A stretch of 64,000 nucleotides of DNA from Thiodiazotropha sp040793985 (GTDB lineage: Bacteria; Pseudomonadota; Gammaproteobacteria; Chromatiales; Chromatiaceae), in NCBI GenBank assembly GCA_040793985.1, contig JBFNJI010000003.1, forward strand, positions 124,001-188,000. The letters are read 5' to 3'. Each line of letters opens with the position of its first letter. The first letter of the stretch is position 1. Positions 7,974 to 16,657 of this stretch are shown piece after piece. Below the pieces are notes generated by a model that was not told the origin of the DNA, made no database searches, and saw only the letters and a program-made list of their open reading frames with translations. The position numbers were made by a program, and so were the translations under genes.

Positions 7974-10900
7974 CGGGAGTGCCTTATCACTTTCAGCACC
8001 CTGAATATGAAATTCCAGATGTTGCCGGGAAGGTCTGCAAACATCGCCGCTTTCCAGGGCGCCGCCATCAGGTCGTGCCACACGGCACGCGGGTGCATGA
8101 GTAGACCGCCGAGCCGGATGGGCGGGGATTTGAGGCTGAGGATGTTTTCATGGCCGAAGTCTTCACTGTGGGCAAGACCGGTAATCTGCTCGACCTCCTC
8201 CCGGGTCGGATAGACGACGACCCGTTCCAGAATGGCGAAGGCATAGGGGCGGAGCTGATCGAATTTCAAGCCTGTCAGTCGTTGTGTCTCAATGAAGGCT
8301 TGGGTGGTGGAGAGTACTCCGGCGTGAATCTGTTTGATCGACTCATTGCATTGGATCTCCGCTATGCGATCACTTGCGTCCTCACTTTTGAGGACCGGCG
8401 ATATGGTTCCGCTATTCTCCGCATAGCCTAGGGTTGTCGCTTCCAGAGAACGTGCCCCCTGTTCAAACAGCTCTTCGAAATCCGCGGCGGTCTTGAAGGC
8501 TTCTTGGTCGCTGTTGGCGTCGTAGAGCAGGCCGTTGACTTGGTTGTCCGCGCCGAATTCCTGGTGAATCTTGCCGACAAAGGCGAAATAGTAACCGTAC
8601 ATCTTCGGGAAATCGGCGCGCTGCCCGAATGCGCGCTTCAGGTATTTCTGGATCGTTCCGTTCCAACCGATATCGACAAAGGCGACCGCCTTGTGGGAAA
8701 AGAACCCGAGCTGCTCCAGGTAGCGTTCGAGATGGTCGCGGCATCGAGTGCCGTGGGCCTTGATTTTTGTCTGGACTTCCCGGTCTTCGAGGAAGTCCCG
8801 GAGCCGCTTGTCCCGATGATCGCGAAGCGGCAGATCCATCTCTTCGAAACCGTGGCGATGGGCAAACTCCTCGAACTCGCTGCTTTGTAAACCAAAGGTC
8901 TTCAGAATGGAGAGAAGTCCCTGCTGCTTGGGATTGAAGAGCGCCATGCGCGCCTGGTCGGGGCTCATGCCGTCGCTGATCGATGCCGCCATGATGGTTT
9001 TTCGGGAGGCGTAGAGATAGTCGCCCTGGGGGTCATCTGTGCCTTTCCAAAATGGGTATAGCTGCTGGAAGATATAGCCGTCCCTGGCAACAAAATAGAG
9101 CTTGTCCACGCCATCGCGCCTGATCGCCTCCAGCAGTCCGGCCATGTAGATATTGAACAGCGGTCCGAGCCGGTGACGTCCATATCGGTAGAAGAAAGGG
9201 TTGTCGGTGTCTTGCTCCTGCTGTGCCAGCAGCGCATCGTATATCCGCGAGAACCAGATCCCCGGCCACGGGCCGCCATAGCGACACATGTGGTAGTGCA
9301 GGGCCTGTTCACCGCGCCTTGTCAGCTCCCCCTTTTCATGCAGATGGAGACCCATACCCCCTTGTGCCAGAAGTGCCTGACTGTCCGCAATGGGATTGTC
9401 ACCGATATGCAGCAGCTCATCCGCGTGCCAATCGTGAATCTCCAGGATATGCTGAAACAGCTTGCCGGAGTGTTTACAGAGGCCGGATTCCGAGGATACA
9501 TGGAGTTCGTCCAGATGCTCCAGCACGCCTTTGTCGGTCAATATCTCATTGATATGCCGTTCACCGAGATACATGTCGGAGGCGGCAAGCACCTTGAGGC
9601 CCTGCCCTCTGATCCATGCCAATAACTCAATGATCTGCGGTTTTACGTAGAGCGCCAGGCACTCCATCTCCACTTCGATCTCATGGATCCGGGCGGCTAA
9701 CCGAGTGCTTGGCATCGTGGAATCGAGTGCCTTCACCCAATCGTCCACCAGGTCGTCGAAATGGCACTCGCCGTCGCCGCTCCCCTCCCGGGATGCGGCA
9801 CGCAGTCTACTTTCGGCGTTTTGTCGTGCCTGCCAAACGCTCGCTTCGCTATGCTCTCCCCCCAACAGATCCGCCACCTCGCGGCAAACCGCCAGCTGGA
9901 CCGCCTCGGGAGGTTCGATGACCCTGGCGAGCAGGGTATCGAAGATGTCGAAGGAGACGGCCTTGAGCCGGTTGCGGTTTGCGAGAATGGTCGCCCTGGT
10001 CTCCGCTATGTCGTGTATTCGGTGGGCCTTCCTGTTGCGCAGGCGGTTCACCAGGTTTTGCAGCCGGTGTATCGGCCTTACAATCTTGTTTCCGAGTCGA
10101 TAGGAGGTGCTGGCGTAGATGTCAGCAATCTGCCGCTGCTGGTTTTCCACGTTTAACCGCAGTTGTTTGAGCGTGTCGAGAGACTCAGCCTGCAGCGTAC
10201 CCTTCTGCTCGAGGATGGTTTGCACATTTCCGCCCAGCCAGGCCAGCTGTTGTGTGACGAATTTCAAGTTGGTTTCTCGATCTTCACCGGAGTGGGCAGA
10301 GATTTCCGCTATCGAGCCGGCCAACAGTTGAAGGGTTTCAACCACGGCGGCAACAGGATTCTCCTGAATGGTATTGGCATCGTGCAATCGATAGCGAACC
10401 AGTGCATGGTCGGGCAGTAGTTCACACTTGTAACCGGCGAAGATCAGCCTTAAGGCAAACTCAAAGTCATGCACATAACGATAGTCGTTAAATCCACCGC
10501 ACTTATCGAATACCTTCCGGTGGAAAAAGAAGTTCGATGTGGTGATCAGCAGATTGCCCTTGCACAGGCCGGTTAACAGTCGATCGGTTTCCCGATAGCC
10601 GTCGAGCAGGCCGGTATACCAGTTGTTCCAGTGGCTCACAGGATCATTGGATGCCGTGCCCTCGGTAGAGATGGGCTGCACCCTGGTTGCGAGGAAAGCG
10701 GCGCCTTCCTGCATTGCCCGATGATAGAGCCTTTCAAGCCTGTCGGGCGTGTAGCAATCGTCGGAGTTGAGAATCGTCAGATAGTCGCCCTTCGCCAACC
10801 CAAGGCCTTCGTTGATGGTGTTGTGTGCGCCCTGATTCACTGCATGGCGCAGGCTTTGAATCCGCTTGTCTTCATAACTGACGATAATATTCCAGGAGTC

Positions 10901-11029
10901 ATCCTTGGAGGCATCATCGATAATGATCAACTCCCAGTCGTGGAAGCTTTGTTGCAGCACACTTTCAATCGCCTCCGCGATATAGTTCGCGTGGTTATAC
11001 GAGGGGATGATAACGCTGATAGCTGGCAT
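7970..11029 (-). CDS. GT2 glycosyltransferase fused to a HAD-type hydrolase
   Basis: A 1019-residue protein with at least three parts. Residues 1 to about 225 are a GT2 (GT-A fold) transferase: SVIIPSYNHANYIAEAIESV at the start, then IIIDDASKDDS and TILNSDD, the nucleotide-sugar and metal site. Residues 230-350 are a helical linker with IYASTSYRLGNKIVRPIHRL, a motif often found behind surface-glycan transferases. From about 357 a HAD domain begins with SFDIFDTLLARV (motif I) and continues to HIGDNPIADS (motif III/IV); the remaining 450 residues resemble the C-terminal part of large COG5610-type HAD proteins (YFVARDGYIFQQLYP, AFVDIGWNGTIQKYL). It is transcribed alone with the tiny ORF behind it. 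The transferase role is clear; the HAD substrate, possibly a phosphorylated sugar, is unknown. Confidence 0.85.
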   Translation of the reverse strand: MPAISVIIPSYNHANYIAEAIESVLQQSFHDWELIIIDDASKDDSWNIIVSYEDKRIQSLRHAVNQGAHNTINEGLGLAKGDYLTILNSDDCYTPDRLERLYHRAMQEGAAFLATRVQPISTEGTASNDPVSHWNNWYTGLLDGYRETDRLLTGLCKGNLLITTSNFFFHRKVFDKCGGFNDYRYVHDFEFALRLIFAGYKCELLPDHALVRYRLHDANTIQENPVAAVVETLQLLAGSIAEISAHSGEDRETNLKFVTQQLAWLGGNVQTILEQKGTLQAESLDTLKQLRLNVENQQRQIADIYASTSYRLGNKIVRPIHRLQNLVNRLRNRKAHRIHDIAETRATILANRNRLKAVSFDIFDTLLARVIEPPEAVQLAVCREVADLLGGEHSEASVWQARQNAESRLRAASREGSGDGECHFDDLVDDWVKALDSTMPSTRLAARIHEIEVEMECLALYVKPQIIELLAWIRGQGLKVLAASDMYLGERHINEILTDKGVLEHLDELHVSSESGLCKHSGKLFQHILEIHDWHADELLHIGDNPIADSQALLAQGGMGLHLHEKGELTRRGEQALHYHMCRYGGPWPGIWFSRIYDALLAQQEQDTDNPFFYRYGRHRLGPLFNIYMAGLLEAIRRDGVDKLYFVARDGYIFQQLYPFWKGTDDPQGDYLYASRKTIMAASISDGMSPDQARMALFNPKQQGLLSILKTFGLQSSEFEEFAHRHGFEEMDLPLRDHRDKRLRDFLEDREVQTKIKAHGTRCRDHLERYLEQLGFFSHKAVAFVDIGWNGTIQKYLKRAFGQRADFPKMYGYYFAFVGKIHQEFGADNQVNGLLYDANSDQEAFKTAADFEELFEQGARSLEATTLGYAENSGTISPVLKSEDASDRIAEIQCNESIKQIHAGVLSTTQAFIETQRLTGLKFDQLRPYAFAILERVVVYPTREEVEQITGLAHSEDFGHENILSLKSPPIRLGGLLMHPRAVWHDLMAAPWKAAMFADLPGNIWNFIFRVLKVIRHSR

Positions 11030-11083
11030 CTAGGGTGAGGGCGGTGGCGCAAAAGGCGTTAGTATAGCCGCCATGGTCACATA

Positions 11084-11995
11084 CTAGTAGGGATCCGGGA
11101 TCACTTTACGCTTTTTAAAGCGTCGGTGTATCCACAGGTATTGCTCTGGAGCATAGGTGATCGCCTGTTCGATCAAGCCGTTGATACGGGTTGCATCCTG
11201 TACCACATCGGCACTGGGAAAACCCTGCAAGGGCGGTTCTATGACCAGGTGGTAACCGCTGCCGTCCTGTTTGCGATAACCGCTGAAGAGGATGACGTCG
11301 GCGTCACTAATCTTTGCCAGGCGGGAGGTCGCCGTGTTGGTACCGGCGGGTTCGCCGAAAAAGGGGGCCAATGTGCTGTTGCGGCCCTTGAAGCTCTGGT
11401 CCGGCGCATACCATACAGGTAGATTCTGTCTCAATCTACGCACAACCTGGCGAATATCGTTGCGTGGTATTGCCGCCTCGAAACGCATTCGTCGATTGCG
11501 ACTGAAGGCCCATTCGATGACTGGATTTTCATGGGGCCGATACATCACCGCAATGGGTTGAAACAGGCTCAGCAGCCTGCCGGTGATCTCCAGATCGGTG
11601 AAGTGCGCGCTTAACAGGATAGTGCCCTTGCCGCGCTTCTGGCTCTGTAGCAGATGTTCTATTCCCTCGATATCGACCAGCAGGCGGAGCTTCCGGTCGC
11701 TGGCCCACCAGGCGAACCCGATCATCAGGATGCCGACACCCAGGGAGTGAAAATGGTCGCGTAACAGCCGCTTTCGAGCATCTATGCCCAGTTGCGGAAA
11801 ACAGATTTCGAGATTGACCGAGGCGATGTGTCTGCGCTTGTGCGATACGTGGTAGATCAGCTTGCCGGTCAGTCTGCCCAGGGCAAGCGCCAACCGATAG
11901 GGCAGCAACTGGCTCGACAGCCAAAGCAGGCCCAAACCTGCCCAGGTGGGCCAGTAGCGGGGTGAGTAGGGGGAGTGTTTACGCTTTTTCGCCAT
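11084..11995 (-). CDS. Lipid A biosynthesis acyltransferase (LpxL/HtrB family)
   Basis: A 303-residue protein from ATG 11995. Near residue 120 LLSAHFTDLEITGRLL contains the H-x4-E catalytic pair of late acyltransferases. VMYRPHENPVIEWAFSRNR and WYAPDQSFKGRNSTLAPFFG are further family blocks that bind the acyl-ACP/lipid surface. One hydrophobic anchor lies near the N-terminus. The enzyme adds a secondary acyl chain to Kdo2-lipid IVA at the inner membrane. It is divergent from hldE-msbA-waaA, which supply Kdo and export lipid A. Whether it is an LpxL (lauroyl) or LpxM (myristoyl) type cannot be decided. Confidence 0.88.
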   Translation of the reverse strand: MAKKRKHSPYSPRYWPTWAGLGLLWLSSQLLPYRLALALGRLTGKLIYHVSHKRRHIASVNLEICFPQLGIDARKRLLRDHFHSLGVGILMIGFAWWASDRKLRLLVDIEGIEHLLQSQKRGKGTILLSAHFTDLEITGRLLSLFQPIAVMYRPHENPVIEWAFSRNRRMRFEAAIPRNDIRQVVRRLRQNLPVWYAPDQSFKGRNSTLAPFFGEPAGTNTATSRLAKISDADVILFSGYRKQDGSGYHLVIEPPLQGFPSADVVQDATRINGLIEQAITYAPEQYLWIHRRFKKRKVIPDPY

Positions 11996-12105
11996 CAACT
12001 GCGGTGCAATGGGTTGGATCCAGCTTGTTACCTTTATCGCCTCGATTGTTTATTATGCACTGATCGGTCGTTTTACCCATAACCCAACTATATGTTAACT
12101 GTTTG

Positions 12106-13530
12106 ATGCAATTCCATCTTCCCGATTTTAGCCAAGCCCGCGTCCTGGTGGTGGGCGATCTGATGCTGGACCGTTATTGGCAGGGTGCCGCTGCGAGGAT
12201 CTCCCCCGAGGCCCCAGTGCCCGTGGTCCACGTCCACGACTGTGAGGAGCGTCCGGGCGGTGGTGCCAATGTGGCGTTGAATATGACCTCGCTGGGAATC
12301 CAGGTGGGCCTCTGTGGTCTGGTGGGTGAGGATGAGGCAGGGACCAGCCTGGTTCAGCATCTGCAGCAGGCGGGCGTGGATTGTCATTTTCAGGTTGATA
12401 GCGCTCACCCCACGATTACCAAATTACGCGTGATCAGCCAACATCAACAGTTGATCCGACTCGATTTCGAGCAACCGCTCTGGAGCAGCGACCTCTCCGA
12501 GCTCGAGGCGATCACCCTACAGCAACTGGCGGCTTCGGATCTGGTGATTCTCTCGGACTATGCCAAGGGAACGCTACAGCAACCGCAACGTTTGATCGAT
12601 GCGGCCAATGAACAGGGTCTACCCATCCTGGTGGATCCGAAGGGGGGCGATTTTACGAAGTATCGGAATGCCACCCTGCTGACGCCCAATCTCAAGGAGT
12701 TCGAAGCGATCGTGGGGCAGTGTCAAAGTGACCAGGAGCTCAATGAAAAGGGCGAGGCACTGCGTCAACGGCTCAATCTGAAGGCGCTGCTGATTACCCT
12801 CAGTGAACGAGGCATGCTGCTGATCGTCGAGGATGCGCCGCCGTTGCATCTGCCAACCAGGGCCCGGGACGTGTTCGACGTAACCGGTGCCGGTGACACG
12901 GTGATCGGTGTGCTTGGCGCCGGAATGGCTGCCGGTATGCCGATCCAGGAGGCGGCTGGACTGGCGAATCTGGCGGCCGGCCTGATGGTGGCGAAGCTCG
13001 GTGCGGGCAGTGTCACCCTGGGTGAACTGAAGGGGGCGCTGCGCCGTCAGGGGGACTTCCAGACCATCCTCAAACGTGATGAGTTGCGCGAAGCCACGGA
13101 GGAGGCGCGGTTCCAAGGTGAAAGGATCGTCATGACCAACGGCTGTTTCGATATCCTGCATGAGGGTCACGTACGCTATCTGCAGCAGGCCAAAAAGCTG
13201 GGTGACCGCCTGGTGGTGGCGGTGAACGATGACGATTCGGTAACACGGCTGAAGGGGGAGGGGCGGCCGATCAATGGCATCGAACAGCGCATGGCGGTAC
13301 TCGCCGGTCTCGCCTCGGTGGACTGGGTTGTCGCCTTTGGGGAGGATACACCCGAGTCGTTGATCTGCGAGATCAAGCCCGATCTGCTGGTCAAGGGGGG
13401 CGACTACCGGCCCGAAGACATTGCAGGCCACGACTGTGTGGTGCGAAACGGCGGTGAAGTGAAGGTGCTGGAATACCTGGAAGGTGTCTCCACCAGCCGT
13501 ATCGTGGAGGCGATGCGCGATGCAGAGTGA
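12106..13530 (+). CDS. hldE: Bifunctional heptose 7-phosphate kinase / heptose 1-phosphate adenylyltransferase
   Basis: A 474-residue protein starting at ATG 12106. Residues 1 to about 320 are a PfkB/ribokinase-fold kinase: VLVVGDLMLDRYWQG at the start and DVFDVTGAGDTVIGVL near residue 260 with the catalytic Asp. Residues 340-474 are a cytidylyltransferase-fold domain with MTNGCFDILHEGHVRYL and its HxGH motif. It phosphorylates D-glycero-D-manno-heptose 7-phosphate and later adenylylates the 1-phosphate to make ADP-heptose, the donor for the GT9 enzyme in this cluster. Length matches the E. coli enzyme. Its end overlaps msbA by 11 bp. Confidence 0.96.
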   Translation: MQFHLPDFSQARVLVVGDLMLDRYWQGAAARISPEAPVPVVHVHDCEERPGGGANVALNMTSLGIQVGLCGLVGEDEAGTSLVQHLQQAGVDCHFQVDSAHPTITKLRVISQHQQLIRLDFEQPLWSSDLSELEAITLQQLAASDLVILSDYAKGTLQQPQRLIDAANEQGLPILVDPKGGDFTKYRNATLLTPNLKEFEAIVGQCQSDQELNEKGEALRQRLNLKALLITLSERGMLLIVEDAPPLHLPTRARDVFDVTGAGDTVIGVLGAGMAAGMPIQEAAGLANLAAGLMVAKLGAGSVTLGELKGALRRQGDFQTILKRDELREATEEARFQGERIVMTNGCFDILHEGHVRYLQQAKKLGDRLVVAVNDDDSVTRLKGEGRPINGIEQRMAVLAGLASVDWVVAFGEDTPESLICEIKPDLLVKGGDYRPEDIAGHDCVVRNGGEVKVLEYLEGVSTSRIVEAMRDAE

Positions 13531-15304
13531 GGACGGGGCGCCGAGCGGTCCGGGAATGACGGGACGCGAACTCTATCTGCGATTGTTGAAACGGGTACGC
13601 CCCTATTGGCGCCAGTTCGGCGGTGCCCTTGCGGCAATGGTTGTCTTGGCCTTGACCGAGCCTGCCATTCCCTGGCTGATGAAGCCGATGCTCGACGGCA
13701 GTTTCGTGGATAAGGACCCGGATATCATCTTCTGGTCGCCGATCGTGCTTATCCTGCTCTTCTCCATCCGCGGGATCATGAACTTCATCAGCAGCGTCGC
13801 CTTCGAGTGGGTAGCCGGCAAGGTGGTGCTCGATCTGCGCAGAATGATGATCGAACGCGTCTTGACCATGGGTACCGCCTACTTCGATAGCCACGCCACC
13901 GGCACCCTGATCTCCAAGGTAACCTTCAATGTCAATCAAGTGACCATGGCCGCAACCAAGGTGCTCACCACCCTGGTCAAGGACACCATCATCATCATCG
14001 GCCTGCTGGCCTATATGCTCTACCTGAACTGGATGCTCACCCTGACCGTTTTTCTGGCGATGCCGATCATTGTCATCGCCGTTCGCCTGTTGGCGGTGAG
14101 GTTGCGGCGGATCAATCGCTCACTGCAGCAGACCATGGGGGTCTTGACCCAGGTGCTGGAGGAGTCGATCAGGGGACATAAGGTGATAAAGATCTTTGAG
14201 GGACGGCCCTATGAGCAGCGACGTTTCATGGAGCGGGCAAACTGGGTGCGTCGCTACAACATGAAAAGCAAGGTGGCCGGCTCCGCCCATATGCCCCTGG
14301 TGGAGTTTGTCGGCGCCGCGATGATCGCCCTATTGGTCTATGTGAGTACCCACCAGACAGCGGCGGGTGAGTTGACGGTTGGCGGTTTTGTCTCGCTGAT
14401 GGTGGCGATCGGACTGCTGTTTGCGCCATTGAAAAGACTTACCGGTATCAACCAACCGCTGCAAAAGGGACTGGCGGCGGCAGAGAGCGTGTTCGGCCTG
14501 GTGGACGAACGGCCCGAAGCCGACAACGGCAAACGTGTATTGCAACAGGTTGAAGGCAGGGTGAGGTTCGAGGCTGTATCCTTTCGCTATCCCGGCATGG
14601 AAAAGGATGCGTTGAAGCCGATCAGTTTTGAAATGGTACCGGGTTCTACGGTGGCCTTGGTGGGTCACTCCGGAGGCGGCAAGACAACCATCGCCAATCT
14701 GATTCCCCGCTTTTACACCCCGACAGGGGGGCGGATACTCATCGATGGCATCGACATTCAGGAGCTGAGTCTGGTCAACCTGCGCAGGGCGATCTCCTAC
14801 GTGGGACAGGACCCGGTGCTGTTCGACGATACCGTGGCTGCGAATATCGCCTATGGTGCGGTCGCTGAATTCAGCCAGGAGCAGATAGTCGAGGCGGCAC
14901 GCAGCGCCCACGCCCTGGAATTCATCGAGCGCCTGCCTGAGGGTTTCGAAACCGTGATCGGAGAGGACGGAGTACGCCTTTCCGGGGGACAGCGTCAGCG
15001 CCTTGCCATTGCCCGCGCGCTGATAAAGGATGCACCTGTCCTGCTCCTTGACGAGGCGACTTCGGCATTGGACACGGAGTCGGAACGCCATGTCCAGGCC
15101 GCACTGCAGGCGTTGACGAAAGAGCGCACCACCTTGGTGATCGCCCATCGCCTGTCGACCATTCAGCATGCCGATACAATCTTGGTGATTCAGGATGGCG
15201 AGCTGGTTGAACAGGGCAGGCACGGGGAGTTGATCGAACGCAAGGGTGTCTACTATCAACTCTGTCGTCATCAGTTCAGTGATCAGATCGAGAATTTGGA
15301 TTAA
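13520..15304 (+). CDS. msbA: Lipid A export ABC transporter, ATP-binding/permease protein
   Basis: A 594-residue half-transporter. The ATG at 13520 overlaps the end of hldE by 11 bp. Residues 20-320 form the six-helix ABC exporter domain. The nucleotide-binding domain carries GHSGGGKTTI (Walker A), LSGGQRQRLAIARAL (signature) and VLLLDEATSALD (Walker B). As a homodimer it flips Kdo2-lipid A core from the inner to the outer leaflet of the inner membrane. Location between hldE and waaA, and the family resemblance (MKPMLDGSFVDKDP, TGTLISKVTFNV), support MsbA over a drug exporter. Confidence 0.94.
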   Translation: MQSEDGAPSGPGMTGRELYLRLLKRVRPYWRQFGGALAAMVVLALTEPAIPWLMKPMLDGSFVDKDPDIIFWSPIVLILLFSIRGIMNFISSVAFEWVAGKVVLDLRRMMIERVLTMGTAYFDSHATGTLISKVTFNVNQVTMAATKVLTTLVKDTIIIIGLLAYMLYLNWMLTLTVFLAMPIIVIAVRLLAVRLRRINRSLQQTMGVLTQVLEESIRGHKVIKIFEGRPYEQRRFMERANWVRRYNMKSKVAGSAHMPLVEFVGAAMIALLVYVSTHQTAAGELTVGGFVSLMVAIGLLFAPLKRLTGINQPLQKGLAAAESVFGLVDERPEADNGKRVLQQVEGRVRFEAVSFRYPGMEKDALKPISFEMVPGSTVALVGHSGGGKTTIANLIPRFYTPTGGRILIDGIDIQELSLVNLRRAISYVGQDPVLFDDTVAANIAYGAVAEFSQEQIVEAARSAHALEFIERLPEGFETVIGEDGVRLSGGQRQRLAIARALIKDAPVLLLDEATSALDTESERHVQAALQALTKERTTLVIAHRLSTIQHADTILVIQDGELVEQGRHGELIERKGVYYQLCRHQFSDQIENLD

Positions 15305-15325
15305 GCAGGTCGTGACGGAACTTCG

Positions 15326-16591
15326 ATGCGGCACCTCTATACACTCATTTTTACCCTATTGATACCCGCCTATCTGCTGCGCCTCTACTGGCGCGGTTTC
15401 AAGGCGCCCTCCTATCGAAAACGCTGGCTGGAGCGTTTCGGTATCTTTCAAGCGCCGGTCGAGCATAATGGCATCTGGGTACATGCGGTTTCGGTGGGCG
15501 AGGTACAGGCGATTGCCCAGTTGGTCGGGCGGCTTCTCGATCGCTATCCCGATATGCCGCTGCTGATAACGACCACAACACCCACGGGCGCGGATCGGGT
15601 CAAGGCCCTGTTTGGCAACGAGGTAACCCACCGCTATGCACCGATCGATCTGCCTTGGGTGGCGCGGCGCTTTCTGGAGGCGTTTCAGCCACGTCTGCTG
15701 ATACTGGTCGAGACGGAGATCTGGCCCAATCTCATCAACTGCGCCAAGTTGGAAGGGGTGCCTACGCTGCTTGCCAATGCCAGGCTTTCAGTGCGTTCCG
15801 CACGGGGCTACCATCGGGTAGCCGGACTGACCCGCGAGGCGCTGCGTAACCTGACCCTGATCGCTCCCCATGCGGAGGCGGATGCCGAACGTTTTCATAC
15901 CCTGGGTGCGAGACCGGAGAAGATCGAAGTGACGGGCAGCATCAAGTTTGACGTCCACCTGCCGGGCAGTCTGTTGGAGCGTGTCGATGTGTTGCGCCGT
16001 GAATGGGGTGGACAGCGACCGGTATGGATCGCCGCGAGTACCCATGAAGGGGAGGATGAGTTGATCCTAGAGGCCCATGCCGCTATCCGGCAGTCGTTAC
16101 CCGATGCCCTGTTAGTACTGGTACCCCGTCACCCCGAACGCTTCGAGCGGGTTGGTCAGCTGGCTGAGGAAGCGGGTTTTATCCTGGTCAGGCGCACCCA
16201 GCAACTGCCCTGCGAGAAGGATACGGCCGTGTTCCTCGGCGATACCATGGGGGAACTGACCCTCTTTCTCGGTGCCTCCGATGTCGCCTTCATCGGCGGC
16301 AGCCTCGTTCCCCATGGCGGTCACAATATCCTCGAGGCGACAGCCCAGGGAGTGGCTGTGGTGTTCGGTCCCCATATGTTCAATTTCAGTGAGATCAGCG
16401 AGCTGTTTCTTCAGCGTCAGGCGGCGGCGCAGGTCGACAGCGTGGACGCACTGGCCGATCAGGTGGGCAGATGGCTCAGCGATGCCAGTGAACGCAGCCG
16501 TATCGGCGAGGCGGGCAGGGAATTGGTGGAGCAAAACCGCGGCGCACTGGATCGCTTGACCCGTCTGGTCGACCGGTTGCTGGTGAGCTGA
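15326..16591 (+). CDS. waaA: 3-deoxy-D-manno-octulosonic acid (Kdo) transferase
   Basis: A 421-residue GT30 enzyme. An N-terminal anchor (LYTLIFTLLIPAYLLRLYW) is followed by GIWVHAVSVGEVQAIAQLV, which contains the conserved catalytic glutamate, and by the central VETEIWPNLI block. The C-terminal half has GSLVPHGGHNILEATAQGVAVVFGPHMFNF, the CMP-Kdo binding region. It adds one or two Kdo residues to lipid IVA at the inner membrane, giving the substrate for the acyltransferase and heptosyltransferase in this window. It follows msbA by 21 bp and closes the hldE-msbA-waaA operon. Confidence 0.96.
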   Translation: MRHLYTLIFTLLIPAYLLRLYWRGFKAPSYRKRWLERFGIFQAPVEHNGIWVHAVSVGEVQAIAQLVGRLLDRYPDMPLLITTTTPTGADRVKALFGNEVTHRYAPIDLPWVARRFLEAFQPRLLILVETEIWPNLINCAKLEGVPTLLANARLSVRSARGYHRVAGLTREALRNLTLIAPHAEADAERFHTLGARPEKIEVTGSIKFDVHLPGSLLERVDVLRREWGGQRPVWIAASTHEGEDELILEAHAAIRQSLPDALLVLVPRHPERFERVGQLAEEAGFILVRRTQQLPCEKDTAVFLGDTMGELTLFLGASDVAFIGGSLVPHGGHNILEATAQGVAVVFGPHMFNFSEISELFLQRQAAAQVDSVDALADQVGRWLSDASERSRIGEAGRELVEQNRGALDRLTRLVDRLLVS

Positions 16592-16657
16592 ACGGTTATC
16601 CATCGCTGCAACGTTACCAACGGTCGTAGGCTGCGGCGTGCCCCGGCCTAGGGATAT

